A stretch of 49,681 nt of DNA from assembly GCA_009746045.1 (NCBI GenBank), contig RPFO01001449.1, positions 1 to 49,681 on the forward strand. Reading direction: 5' to 3'. The notes below the pieces were generated by a model. It searched no databases. It saw only the letters and a list, made by a program, of their open reading frames with translations, and was not told the DNA's origin. The stretch comes from Mesostigma viride. Its lineage: Eukaryota > Streptophyta > Mesostigmatophyceae > Mesostigmatales > Mesostigmataceae. A program made the position numbers and the translations under genes. Every line of letters begins with the position of its first letter. Position 1 is the stretch's first letter. Below, in pieces: positions 1-8,065 of the stretch.

Positions 1-1376
1 TGAAAATCCTGCAGATCCTGTGAGCCTTGTGCCTGACTGCCCTCATTCATCAGGTTAGGCTTGACATATGACCAACTCAGCCGGTGCACATGCTTTGGTT
101 CGTCCTCCATGCTGACCAAGCATGCGTGGCTAGCTTCATCAACCTGGGTAACCACCCCAGGACTCCAGCTACCACGTTTGCCATAAAGGCTAGGTTCCTT
201 CCAAGCTAGGACCTTCTGACCCACTTGTGGCTCCAGCATCTTCCAACCCCGGTCCTTCTCCCTCAGCTTGGCAAAGGTGACATGTGCAGCATGTTTCCAG
301 CCCTCCAGCACATGTGGTGGGCACAGGCCATGATATAGACCCATTGGGCTGACAGCAACTCCATCATAGTAGAAGTTAACCCTGCTGTTCAGCTGCTGCT
401 CCACGTTCCTCAGCCATGCACTCCTGACAAGTGCAGGTGCAGACAAGGGTACCCAGTCTTCAGAGATGATCAATTTCTTGACCTCCTGGATTGCCCTCTC
501 GATAGCACCCTGCTGCCCATGAGCCTCCCTAGGTGTAACCAGCAACTCAGGAAGGGTAGGATCACCCTTGAGATGCTGAAACTGCATGTCCACCTGGATC
601 CTTGTGGTAGGAAACTTGGCTCTTTCATTCTGCAGGGCAGCCAGCAAGTACCTGTTCTTCATAGAAGGTAAATGCTCCAGCACCTTGTATTTTGTGTACC
701 TGTCCACGCACACCAACAGTTGCATGCCCCTGATGTGTTGGATATCACACTGCAGATCACCAATGCTCTGAGGTAGAGCTTTGGCATGTGATTTCCTGGG
801 CTTGTTGGAGGACAACTGGCACTTACACCGTGAGGCAGCTTGCTGACACGCCTTGAGAAGGGGTGCCCTGCCCATACGGAAGGCAAAGTTGTTTGACAGA
901 GAAGTGGCATGCCCAAACATGTTGTGGATTCGGGCACCCAACTCCTGGTACACAGAGGAAGCAGTCCCTGGCACAGTCAGGACTGTGCTGTCAGGTTGTC
1001 CAGCATCACCATGCTGACTTCCATCCTGTTCTGACTCAGAGCCTGAGTCACCCTGCTCATGCCCAACACCTGGACCGCCAGCAGGGACCACATGCATACC
1101 ACCAGAGGCCTTCACACCCCTCTGTGGTTGTACATTGGTTTCTCTCAAAATGAGAGGTCCACCCTCGTGCCCAGCACGAGGATGCATGGGGTCAGACATT
1201 CTTACAGCTGCATCAGCTGTCAAGGACGTCTTCATAGGAACCTGTACCTCTCCAGGTGACCTGGGGCCACCCTGAACCTGGAGATCACCCTCTTGTTGCC
1301 CAGATATAAAATCTGCATTGGAGCACCTGGCCTCCCCCCTGGGTGAATTAAGGTGTGTAGGGGTTGCCTCAGACAG
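1..1376 (-). CDS. Integrase region of retroelement R1 (partial, runs off left edge)
   Basis: On the minus strand this frame is open from the Gag stop at 1377-1379 to base 1, with no stop codon. After a ~115-residue hydrophilic linker comes an HHCC-like zinc segment (two His near 915-930, CKC near 825), then a DDE-type core: Asp in the segment LQCDIQHIRG near 750, Asp in IQVDMQF near 590 and Glu in AIERAIQEVK near 505. A C-terminal segment with GQKVLAWKEP follows. Integrases of this type insert retroelement cDNA. Integrase following Gag is the Ty1/copia gene order, so RT and RNase H would lie left of the window. No protease D[ST]G motif is seen in the linker, which is odd. The frame has no start of its own and is in phase with the upstream Gag, so it may be made by stop readthrough. 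Confidence 0.65.
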   Translation of the reverse strand, partial: MSEATPTHLNSPRGEARCSNADFISGQQEGDLQVQGGPRSPGEVQVPMKTSLTADAAVRMSDPMHPRAGHEGGPLILRETNVQPQRGVKASGGMHVVPAGGPGVGHEQGDSGSESEQDGSQHGDAGQPDSTVLTVPGTASSVYQELGARIHNMFGHATSLSNNFAFRMGRAPLLKACQQAASRCKCQLSSNKPRKSHAKALPQSIGDLQCDIQHIRGMQLLVCVDRYTKYKVLEHLPSMKNRYLLAALQNERAKFPTTRIQVDMQFQHLKGDPTLPELLVTPREAHGQQGAIERAIQEVKKLIISEDWVPLSAPALVRSAWLRNVEQQLNSRVNFYYDGVAVSPMGLYHGLCPPHVLEGWKHAAHVTFAKLREKDRGWKMLEPQVGQKVLAWKEPSLYGKRGSWSPGVVTQVDEASHACLVSMEDEPKHVHRLSWSYVKPNLMNEGSQAQGSQDLQDF

Positions 1377-2499
1377 TCACTGCTCCTTGTTGTCTTCTTG
1401 CTGACTGCCCTTTGAAGGCTGGCCTGCCTGGGACTTGTTGTTGTTCTTCTTCTTGTTGTTGTTGTTATTCTTGTTGCTGCCCTGGCCCTGGGTCTTCTTG
1501 AAGCTGGGACACTCCTTCTTGATGTGCCCCCACCCCTTGCACAGGTAGCATTGTATCTTTGACTTGCCCTGGCCACTGCCCCCGTTGTCAGACGCGTTGC
1601 CCTGCTTGGGCTGACCACCCACCCGCCTGAACACCGACTTGGAGTGTGACCTCCCGTCAGGGTCGGGTGAATGATTGGCCTTCCGCTTGTTGTGGTTGCC
1701 CCTACGCCCTCCTTGGCTTCGGTCAGCCTCGGACGATTTGGAGCCACCCTGGGTACGCCCACCTGCCTGGGTAGCCTTCACTGCTGGCACTCCACCCTCA
1801 AACAGCTCCTCTGCCTCGAGTGCTTGTTTGATTATGACCTTGTAGGCCTTGAGGGTTGAGTGTGGGGCACACATGACCTTTAAAGAGCCACGTGTAGCCT
1901 TGTCCAGCCCAGAAACCTTGAGCCAGTTTGTCAGGGCTATGTTGTCAGCAACATTAAAGCCGTGAGCCCTGCCCTCCTCAACCGTTTTACAATAGTTAAG
2001 GAAGTTCTGGATCAGGTCTCCCTTGACCTCCCACCCCTGGTATTTATCCTGCCAATGGATCCCCACTTTCTTCCTCTGATCCTCTAGCAGCTCCTTTAAC
2101 TCTGCCACGTAGCTGGACCAGGCCTTGTTGGCCTTCTTACACTCTCTAGTGAGGTCCTTTATCTGATCTGTACACTTGCCAAAAGTCTGGCTACCTATCC
2201 AGATCTGGTAATAGTTTGTACCACCGTACAAACTTGGAAACCCCTCTAGCTAGCCCCTCCACAAACTCCTCAGCCTGCTTGGGCTTTGTGTCTGACGTGA
2301 CAGGTTGCAGTTGATTCACAATAAGCAAACCCTGGGTAGTGAGATCATAACCAAGAACAGCTTGTGTATTATTAGGGTTGTGATGAACATTGGTAATTTC
2401 CCCGGTGACACCCACGTCATCTACGTGAGCTGTCCCGCTACCAGCACCACCATTATTCCCACTGGCTGGGGCACCTTTGCTACGGCGCCCGTCTGCCAT
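1377..2499 (-). CDS. Gag-like polyprotein of R1 with zinc knuckle, one frameshift
   Basis: Two overlapping minus-strand frames make one Gag. The first starts at ATG 2499 (MADGRRSKG) and runs to 2191. The second is open from about 2231 to a TGA at 1377-1379. A one-base frame change is needed between 2191 and 2231. The second part has a helical Gag-type region, then a basic tail with a CCHC zinc knuckle CYLCKGWGHIKKEC (near 1515-1556), which binds RNA in retroelement nucleocapsids, and an Asn/Lys/Gln-rich end. The integrase frame continues in phase after the TGA. The start is chosen because ATG 2499 opens a Gly-rich N-terminus typical of Gag. The frameshift may be decay. Confidence 0.65.
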
Positions 2500-2663
2500 T
2501 CTGCACTACAAGCTATTCAAAACACCTCAGCAAAGCAGCAGAATAAAGTATGTTCAAAAAAATTGTCGCAACTGCCGCCTGCGCCGGTGTCGCCGCCGCC
2601 CCCGCGAATCGCCGCTGAAAAATCGACTAAATGTCGACGAGCACTGGAAAAAAAATGGCCGAC

Positions 2664-2899
2664 TCAGTAGTCGAGGCCCCGGAAATCGCAGTACTCATAG
2701 GTATAAAACTCAGGATCCTCCATTTCCGGCGTGTGTGCCGGACCTGCACCGGTATGTATCAAAACCGGTGTGCTCCCCGGCGCGAAAGTTGCGATGCGCC
2801 GACGCGCGACGAGGCGCAGAGGATGTGTAAAAATCGACAACAATTCCCAACCTGCGGGAATCCACTCTCGCAAAGCTGCGAGAAAAGCCACCAGGTTAA
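2664..2899 (-). pseudogene. C-terminal part of R1 first ORF, cut off by T1
   Basis: Minus-strand reading from the TTAA at 2896-2899 to the TGA at 2664 gives 78 residues, beginning LVAFLAALREW and ending in an acidic, aromatic tail (EFYTYEYCDFRGLDY). If T1 and one TTAA copy are ignored, it is in frame with the 5598-6081 segment: 484 + 236 = 720 nt, exactly 240 codons including the stop. This is the downstream part of a 239-residue protein of unknown function. It ends 164 bp upstream of the R1 Gag start at 2499. Confidence 0.6.
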
Positions 2900-3571
2900 G
2901 GGGACCGGACGGTTCTAACCACCCCAAAAGTGAACTCATGTAATAACATTGTAATTGCACATGATACGTCCAGATTTGAGTTTGGGGCATCAAAACAACA
3001 TGTTTGGGCATGCATCCCCCCACCTGTAGGGTTCATGACCCCTGGCTATACACCGGATGCCAGCATAATACGCTAAACCATAGGGTCCATGGCACCTAGT
3101 GCCTAGGTGCATGGCAAGACCAAATTCAATCAGCCATGATATTTTCTTTAAGTTCCCACTGTTTACAAAAAATCTGGCTAGTTGGGTCCCAAAAATGGTA
3201 CTTCAAACTAGTAGATGATAAATTTTGACCTAAAAAGGGTCTTTTTTAGCACGTAAAAAAATAAATCAAATCAATAACACATGTTATATGGCCAGTGGGG
3301 ATAAAATCAAATATTAGATGGTGGGAAATGTACACTGACAAATTTTCAGCTCAATCTGACCAGTATAACACATATATGATCATGGTTATAGCCCATTTCA
3401 GGACTTGGAAAAAACTGGAAAAACTGTCAATCAAGCACACTGTTGGCCCCCGTGTCATCACATGCTGCACAAAACCAGGGATCACCAGGCACGGTGGACA
3501 GCGTGAAACCCAAGCACAACATGTGGCCCCATGGTCGCCCGGATCCTGGTTCGAACACAAGAGAAAGGGGT

Positions 3572-3937
3572 TCACCTTCTTGTGCTCTGCACCGCCACAC
3601 ACCGTGCAGAGCACACTGTCACTGCCACTGTCACTGGCTTCCCCCCCCCTTCCTGCCCTGCCACGGGCTGCCCGTAGATGGCATAGCCACTGCCATGCTC
3701 ATACTCCCCCCCGGCCTTGTTATCCTTCCACTTGCCCCCCTGGGCCTCAGTTTTTTTCTTCTTGCGCAGCCTGCGCCAGTTTGGGTCCCTCTTCTTGGCC
3801 TGCTGGCGTGCCCTCTCCAGCTTGAGGGAGGCCAGCTGCTCCTCCACAGCCGGTGTGACCGTGATGCCCAACCACATACTACCATCCTCTGCACATACGG
3901 TACCTCCTATGTTCAAGGTTTGACGACGTTCTGACAA
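3572..3937 (-). CDS. Possible coding fragment inside T1, Lys/Arg-rich
   Basis: This 121-codon minus-strand frame starts MSERRQTLNIGG. It has a helical, strongly basic middle (LERARQQAKKRDPNWRRLRKKKK) and a Gly-rich tail. Near 3600 a shift to another frame gives a knuckle-like segment CTVCGGAEHKK reading on to 3351, so the real product may be spliced or frameshifted. The plus strand across it is also open, which lowers confidence. I do not recognise the family. It could be a captured host exon or part of a T1 protein. Confidence 0.25.
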   Translation of the reverse strand: MSERRQTLNIGGTVCAEDGSMWLGITVTPAVEEQLASLKLERARQQAKKRDPNWRRLRKKKKTEAQGGKWKDNKAGGEYEHGSGYAIYGQPVAGQEGGGKPVTVAVTVCSARCVAVQSTRR

Positions 3938-4925
3938 GAACTGCCCAAGTTACAACCATTCCAAGACGGCCACCCATGTAGACACTACAAGGAAATTATA
4001 GTAACCATTCAGCCACACTAGCACCTCCTTCTTCATCAAAGACATCTGCAAACTGACCAAAGCACACATGATTAACTCTTGCACGCTGACGGCAACGCAT
4101 GCTCAACGTGGGGGGTCATTGTGACAACAACTACTCAAGTTGATGGGTTTCCTATATGACCACCGTCCACCTGACAAGGCGCTAAGGACCACTCAGTAAG
4201 TTAGTAACCCCACAGTGCCACTTCATATGCCATCCAACATGCACCAAAACCACGCTGAGTATGTTTACAATGTACAAAGGGGTGGCCACGCACCTCATAT
4301 GTGTTCATCATCCCTCCAGCATGGCCAGCCTTGTAAATATGTTCATAGCCTTGACGATGGTAGCCCTAACATGCCTAAGCAGCATTTCCTATGTTTCTCC
4401 CAGGTTAGAGTGTAAGGTTGATGCCAACCAAGCTAATCAGCTCAACAACACCTCCTTAACTGTCCTCCCCGGCATGGATGACAAACTGGGACTATGGAGG
4501 GCAAGGAACCAAGTAGGAACATGGTATATATAGCTTGCATGCAGTCATGCATGTCAACCATGGTTGGCTCAGCACATTGTAGTCTTGTCACATCATCATA
4601 ACAAAGGAAAGCTCAAACAACCATTGGTGCCAGCTATCTACATGCAGTCACACAAATGCAATATCTCCAACATCATCATCACTAAAACACTTCCATCCCT
4701 GCACGATAAAATGCAAAGAAACCATTGGCGGCCCTTCAGCGCATGAGCGCTGTGATGCCGCTGCGGCCTGCGAAGAGAGGGTGCGTCACTCCCAAACAAC
4801 AAGAAGCGTCCATACGCACAACATCCTTGCCAGAACACGTTTTATGAAATGGCAGCCTTATACCTTCCCGAAGAGCTATAGGCTGCGACTGAAGCGGCCC
4901 TGATCACGACATCAACGAAAACAAT

Positions 4926-5264
4926 CTAAAGCTGCCAGGTATTCGGCAACACAACGGCAAGCGACGGCAAGCTAGCTGGCGGAAACTGCCCAAAAAGAAC
5001 GCAAAAAAAATCGAACGATGAGCTCATAGAAGAAGGCACTGATAGCATATAACATTCGCGACAAATCTGTAACTCGCCCTCGTAAATCCCTCGCCCAGGC
5101 GCGCAATAACAGCCGTTATTCCATGGACAGGTCAGACACGCACTGCGCAGGTCTGAACAATTACTTACCGATAATGGCCGAAAATCTGGCAAAAAGCACC
5201 AGCTCGGTTTAGAATTCGATGCAACCGATATTAATGCCTGCTTCACGGTCAGAACAACCCCCAA
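4926..5264 (-). CDS. Possible cysteine-rich ORF inside T1
   Basis: This 112-codon minus-strand frame has a cluster of seven Cys in about 36 residues (CSDLRSACLTC, then CYC, then CREC), spaced like a small zinc-binding unit. piggyBac transposases end in a Cys-rich domain, but this cluster does not match the usual spacing I know, so the link is only suggestive. There is no other coding support around it. Confidence 0.2.
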   Translation of the reverse strand: MGVVLTVKQALISVASNSKPSWCFLPDFRPLSVSNCSDLRSACLTCPWNNGCYCAPGRGIYEGELQICRECYMLSVPSSMSSSFDFFCVLFGQFPPASLPSLAVVLPNTWQL

Positions 5265-5597
5265 AACCGCGATTTTACAGCCGCTATCATGAATTCTATT
5301 TCATTCCGCGCGACCAAAAAATTCAGATTACCCCCCATGCCGATGGCATAAAAAAACAACAGCGATATTGTAAACCAGCTGATTTCCGCCACAAACCAAC
5401 ATCATAAACTTATCGTCTTTTAGATTCGAGTAAAATTTTTGCATTTCGCCTGCCCTAGGGTGGTAGTTTCGCCTGAACGCAGTCGCCATGGCCACTTCCG
5501 CAAGGGGTGCGCGCACCGTGCACGTGAAATTTATGACCTTCGGTACCGGCGCGAATTTTTTGGCGCCAAAAAATTCGGAACCGTCCGGTCCCCTTAA

Positions 5598-6081
5598 TGA
5601 GAACCTGGCGTTCGCGACTGCGTACGCCGCGTGTGAGCAGCGACAGCAATGCGAGGTCTTGAAATAAGTTTGTCGAGACCACCGGCGCGCCCCCCGTGCG
5701 TACCGATGCCCAGTTTTGTAAATTTCTCTGGTAGCCGGTCAGCGAAGAGATGGCGTTGTCCAGCTCCTCGATAGCAGTGGTGACTTCGGTCACCGACCGC
5801 AAACCGCCACGCACCTGGACCGTAAATTGCGACAAAATGTTGCGAATTTGGTCCAACGGCGCGCGTATAGCCGGCACCAGCTGCGGCAAACGGGGGTCCT
5901 CGGGGAAATCCCCGAGCAATGGAAGAGCTGCGCGCTGCCGACGATGAAGTTCGTCCAGCGATATCGTGACCTCGTCAAGCAATTGTTGCCACGATGGCGC
6001 AGCCGGTCTTGGTGAAGGATCAGCCGGCGGAGCGGCTATCTCCTCATCACCGGGAATTTGGAATTCTTCAGACTTTGGCAT
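5598..6081 (-). pseudogene. N-terminal part of R1 first ORF, cut off by T1
   Basis: From ATG 6081 (MPKSEEFQIPGDEE) the minus strand encodes 161 residues: an acidic Pro-rich N-terminus, then long heptad-like helices (LDELHRRQRAALPLL, LDQIRNILSQFTVQV, AIEELDNAISSLTGY) suggesting coiled coil. The frame runs into the TTAA at 5594-5597 where T1 sits and resumes at 2899. It lies between an LTR-like region on its right and Gag on its left. It could be an extra structural protein or the true N-terminal Gag domain of R1. No known domain is recognised. Confidence 0.6.
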
Positions 6082-6156
6082 ATTTGGAACGAGGCTTGTA
6101 ATACGAGTTGTATGAGAGTGAATGCCAAGAATTCCGCCATGGTTCTTGCAGGAAGT

Positions 6157-6684
6157 TGCCTTTATTAATAACAAGGAACACAGACGTAAGTCACGTCACT
6201 TCCAAGACTGCACGCAGCACAGGCGACAGGGTCGCAGTGCCAAGAGAACGTGCACGCAAGAACTAGCGTCCCGGTGCGACCAAGTCACACATATAGGCTG
6301 TTAGGGACGCGTCCAAGTATTCAGCTGCACTGTCACAGCTGAACTGTCAATCAATTGATTACACAGACTCTGGCACGCCTTTGGCGCGCAGATCTATCAA
6401 TTGTCCATACGGCTAGTCCTGTGGACCTATCCGTACACTGCTCAGCATCAATTGTCTCATAGGTCCTGGCGCGCTACAGCGCCCCTACCTATCAATTGAC
6501 CATCAAGTCCTGTACAAGTCCTGTCAACGTCCTGCGGACTATCAAAGTGACACTTGTACATCCTGTGTCCGTACGCGCCCACAGTGGCGCGCCGGGTACT
6601 GTCGGCACAGCCTAGGAAACGTCATAACTTTTACGTTCCTTAACCAAATAAGGCGTTCAAGGTGCCGTTGGAAAGAGCGTAACA
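6157..6684 (-). repeat. Possible 5' LTR / promoter region of R1
   Basis: The region upstream of the R1 first ORF has no ORF. Read on the minus strand it starts TGTTACGCTC at 6684. It contains a TATA-like CCTATATGTG near 6295 and an AATAAA near 6163, as expected for U3 and R of an LTR. Four TCAATTG motifs (6351, 6397, 6448, 6492) recur every 44-51 bp. No second copy is in the window and the U5 end and primer site are not clear, so the LTR call is tentative. Confidence 0.35.
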
Positions 6685-6697
6685 ATCTCTATCCATC

Positions 6698-6718
6698 TAA
6701 CGTAAATCCTTTACGTTA
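6698..6718. repeat. Perfect 9-bp inverted repeat at R1/G1 junction
   Basis: TAACGTAAA and TTTACGTTA are separated by TCC. G1 coding homology begins 3 bp to the right, so this palindrome marks the junction between R1-side and G1 sequence. It may be part of the R1 terminus. Confidence 0.5.
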
Positions 6719-6719
6719 A

Positions 6720-7179
6720 CTGGTAAAGGAGCTGCACGAGGAGACGTTCAATCCCCGGGTGTTCTTGCGTGACTACGGTCGGGAGGGGGAAGCCCTGTTG
6801 GAACGACGACGGCGTCGCCGTAATCAGATGCCGTCGCACCTCCGCGCTGATTCTATCATGGCGCGGGTCGGCCCTGTGCAGATGGAGACTTTTCGAGGGT
6901 TCGTGCGGCGCAACGCGAGGTTTCGGATCGAGACCCGCACGGCTGCGCGCAACGGCGTGGTGGTCGGGACCGACTGGGAAACACATGAGCGGGAATGCGC
7001 CTGTCACGGGTGCATGAACACGCTGGAAGCGGGTCTGGCGTTCCCACGGCTCCTTCTCCTCTTACTTCCACCCCCAGTGCGGAAGTTGCTGGAATACCAC
7101 TTCCCCCGGTATCTTCCGCCAGAGGGGGCGCTACGGGGTGAAAAATGCCTGCGAGAAGGGCAGTATTCGTTGAGGCAGG
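6720..7179 (+). pseudogene. G1 3' accessory ORF, first part
   Basis: The plus-strand frame starts abruptly inside the protein (LVKELHEETFNP) and matches residues ~133-285 of the G2 accessory ORF across its whole length. It shares a basic helix with five to six consecutive Arg, the segment HERECACHGC (HERECPCNQC in G2, a possible zinc site) and the block GALRGEKCLREGQYSLR. It stops at 7179, where the G2 LTR begins, and resumes in frame at 28315. Its 5' end is lost at the R1 junction. The role of this protein family is unknown. Confidence 0.75.
7175..7179. repeat. Target-site duplication of G2 (left copy)
   Basis: GCAGG here is repeated at 28310-28314. Joining G1 at this 5-bp repeat restores its reading frame (LRQALDRIV). 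Five base pairs is usual for Ty3/gypsy integrases. Confidence 0.65.
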
Positions 7180-7841
7180 TGTTACGTACCAACCCAGGTC
7201 CCTAGCCTGAGTGACGTAGCGAAAGATCCTCCATGCCGGAATTAGGAATAATCAAGGTGGCCTAATGCAGATTGCGCTTCACGACTGGGGTCGTGAGATA
7301 TCTGGCATCGCGGCTTGATGCCAAGCTAATTAATACACACTTATAATGGCTAGCAATACCAATTACAAATGGATAGTTGCCCCAGGTTTAATATGAAGGC
7401 GTCATCGCACTTTACATTCATCAAACCAAGAGGACGAGACTCTCGTCCTCGGACCAATTTCACCTAGGTCTGCCACTAAGCTGGCAAAGGGCGCCGACAT
7501 GGCGCCGATCTTCCTAAGCATGCAGTCCACACAATATCTCGGGTCGACATCGACCCTCACCTACAGAATCCACGCATGAGTACAATATCTCAACCAGCTA
7601 TAAAGTACGCAGCGCGGCGCGACTGCACCGGCCCCTAGAAGATCGCGTACAACAACCTAGGCCCAAAATAACTGGCCCGAATCACACAAACTATCATAGT
7701 TCCATACAAAAGTCCTGACTAAGGGACGATTCCCAAATTACGTCCCGAAATAAGTCCCAAAGTCCTACGGACTATGATAACACGCCAAAGTATATAATTT
7801 ATTCCATTGTTGCGTCCGTCCTAAAGGGCCGGCACGCAACA
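7180..7841 (-). repeat. G2 3' LTR
   Basis: This 661-bp sequence recurs at 27646-28306 with about one visible substitution (GTACC here, GTGCC there, near the outer end). In element orientation it runs TGTTGCGTGCC... to ...GTACGTAACA, an imperfect inverted terminal repeat. It directly follows a polypurine tract, which fixes this copy as the 3' LTR of a minus-strand element. It contains a 21-bp palindrome at 7430-7450. Confidence 0.92.
7430..7450. repeat. Conserved LTR palindrome
   Basis: Ten-base arms GAGGACGAGA / TCTCGTCCTC around one central base form a near-perfect hairpin. The same palindrome is at 27896-27916 (other G2 LTR) and 30604-30624 (G1 LTR), although the surrounding G1 LTR has diverged. 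Confidence 0.8.
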
Positions 7842-7858
7842 CTCCTCCCCCCCACGGG
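7842..7858 (-). other. G2 polypurine tract
   Basis: On the minus strand CCCGTGGGGGGGAGGAG abuts the TG of the 3' LTR. Polypurine tracts prime plus-strand DNA synthesis in LTR elements. G1 has an almost identical tract at 30280-30294. Confidence 0.85.
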
Positions 7859-7924
7859 GGTCGGTAGTCCCTACCGTACAAGATTGGGAAAAGAAACAAG
7901 TATGCTACTCTACTATAAGAGTAC

Positions 7925-8000
7925 TATGTCCCAACCCCGGTTCACCCGCGGGTTAGTAATACCAGTTCCTCTAGAGGTTGATACACAGGACCAACCCTGA
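7925..8000 (-). promoter_or_regulatory. Shared 3' UTR motif, G2 copy
   Basis: Between the accessory ORF stop (8066) and the polypurine tract, the minus strand carries ACTAACCCGCGGGTGAACC then GGGGTTGGGACATAGTAC. The same block is present in G1 (30170-30220), remnant G3 (~30893-30960, minus) and the DIRS-class element D1 (20593-20650). It is noncoding, and its role is unknown. A 3' end, export or packaging signal is possible. Confidence 0.65.
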
Positions 8001-8065
8001 CGTAGTAGCATGAAACAGGATGACAGGATCATTCCGCTATCCGTCATAAAACTCTCACAACCATC

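Larger units (their letters stand above)
2900..5593. mobile_element. T1: TTAA-target DNA transposon, piggyBac-like by its ends
   Basis: Perfect 16-bp terminal inverted repeats GGGGACCGGACGGTTC (2900-2915) and GAACCGTCCGGTCCCC (5578-5593) are each flanked by TTAA (2896-2899 and 5594-5597). TTAA duplication is the hallmark of the piggyBac superfamily, although the known family ends usually begin CCY. The 2694-bp interior holds no transposase I recognise, only weak coding candidates at 3351-3937 and 4926-5264, so it is probably non-autonomous or has decayed or intron-split genes. Its insertion splits an R1 ORF. Apart from those two candidates, 2919-3350, 3940-4925 and 5265-5577 show nothing codable. 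Confidence 0.8.

Noticed and set aside
2900-5593. T1 as an autonomous piggyBac with transposase
   Set aside because: No DDD transposase motifs are visible; only weak coding fragments. The family is inferred from TTAA and TIRs alone.
7425-7460. Hammerhead ribozyme in the LTRs
   Set aside because: The GTCC-GA-GGAC stem beside it recalls a hammerhead, but the CTGANGA core and GAAA are missing.
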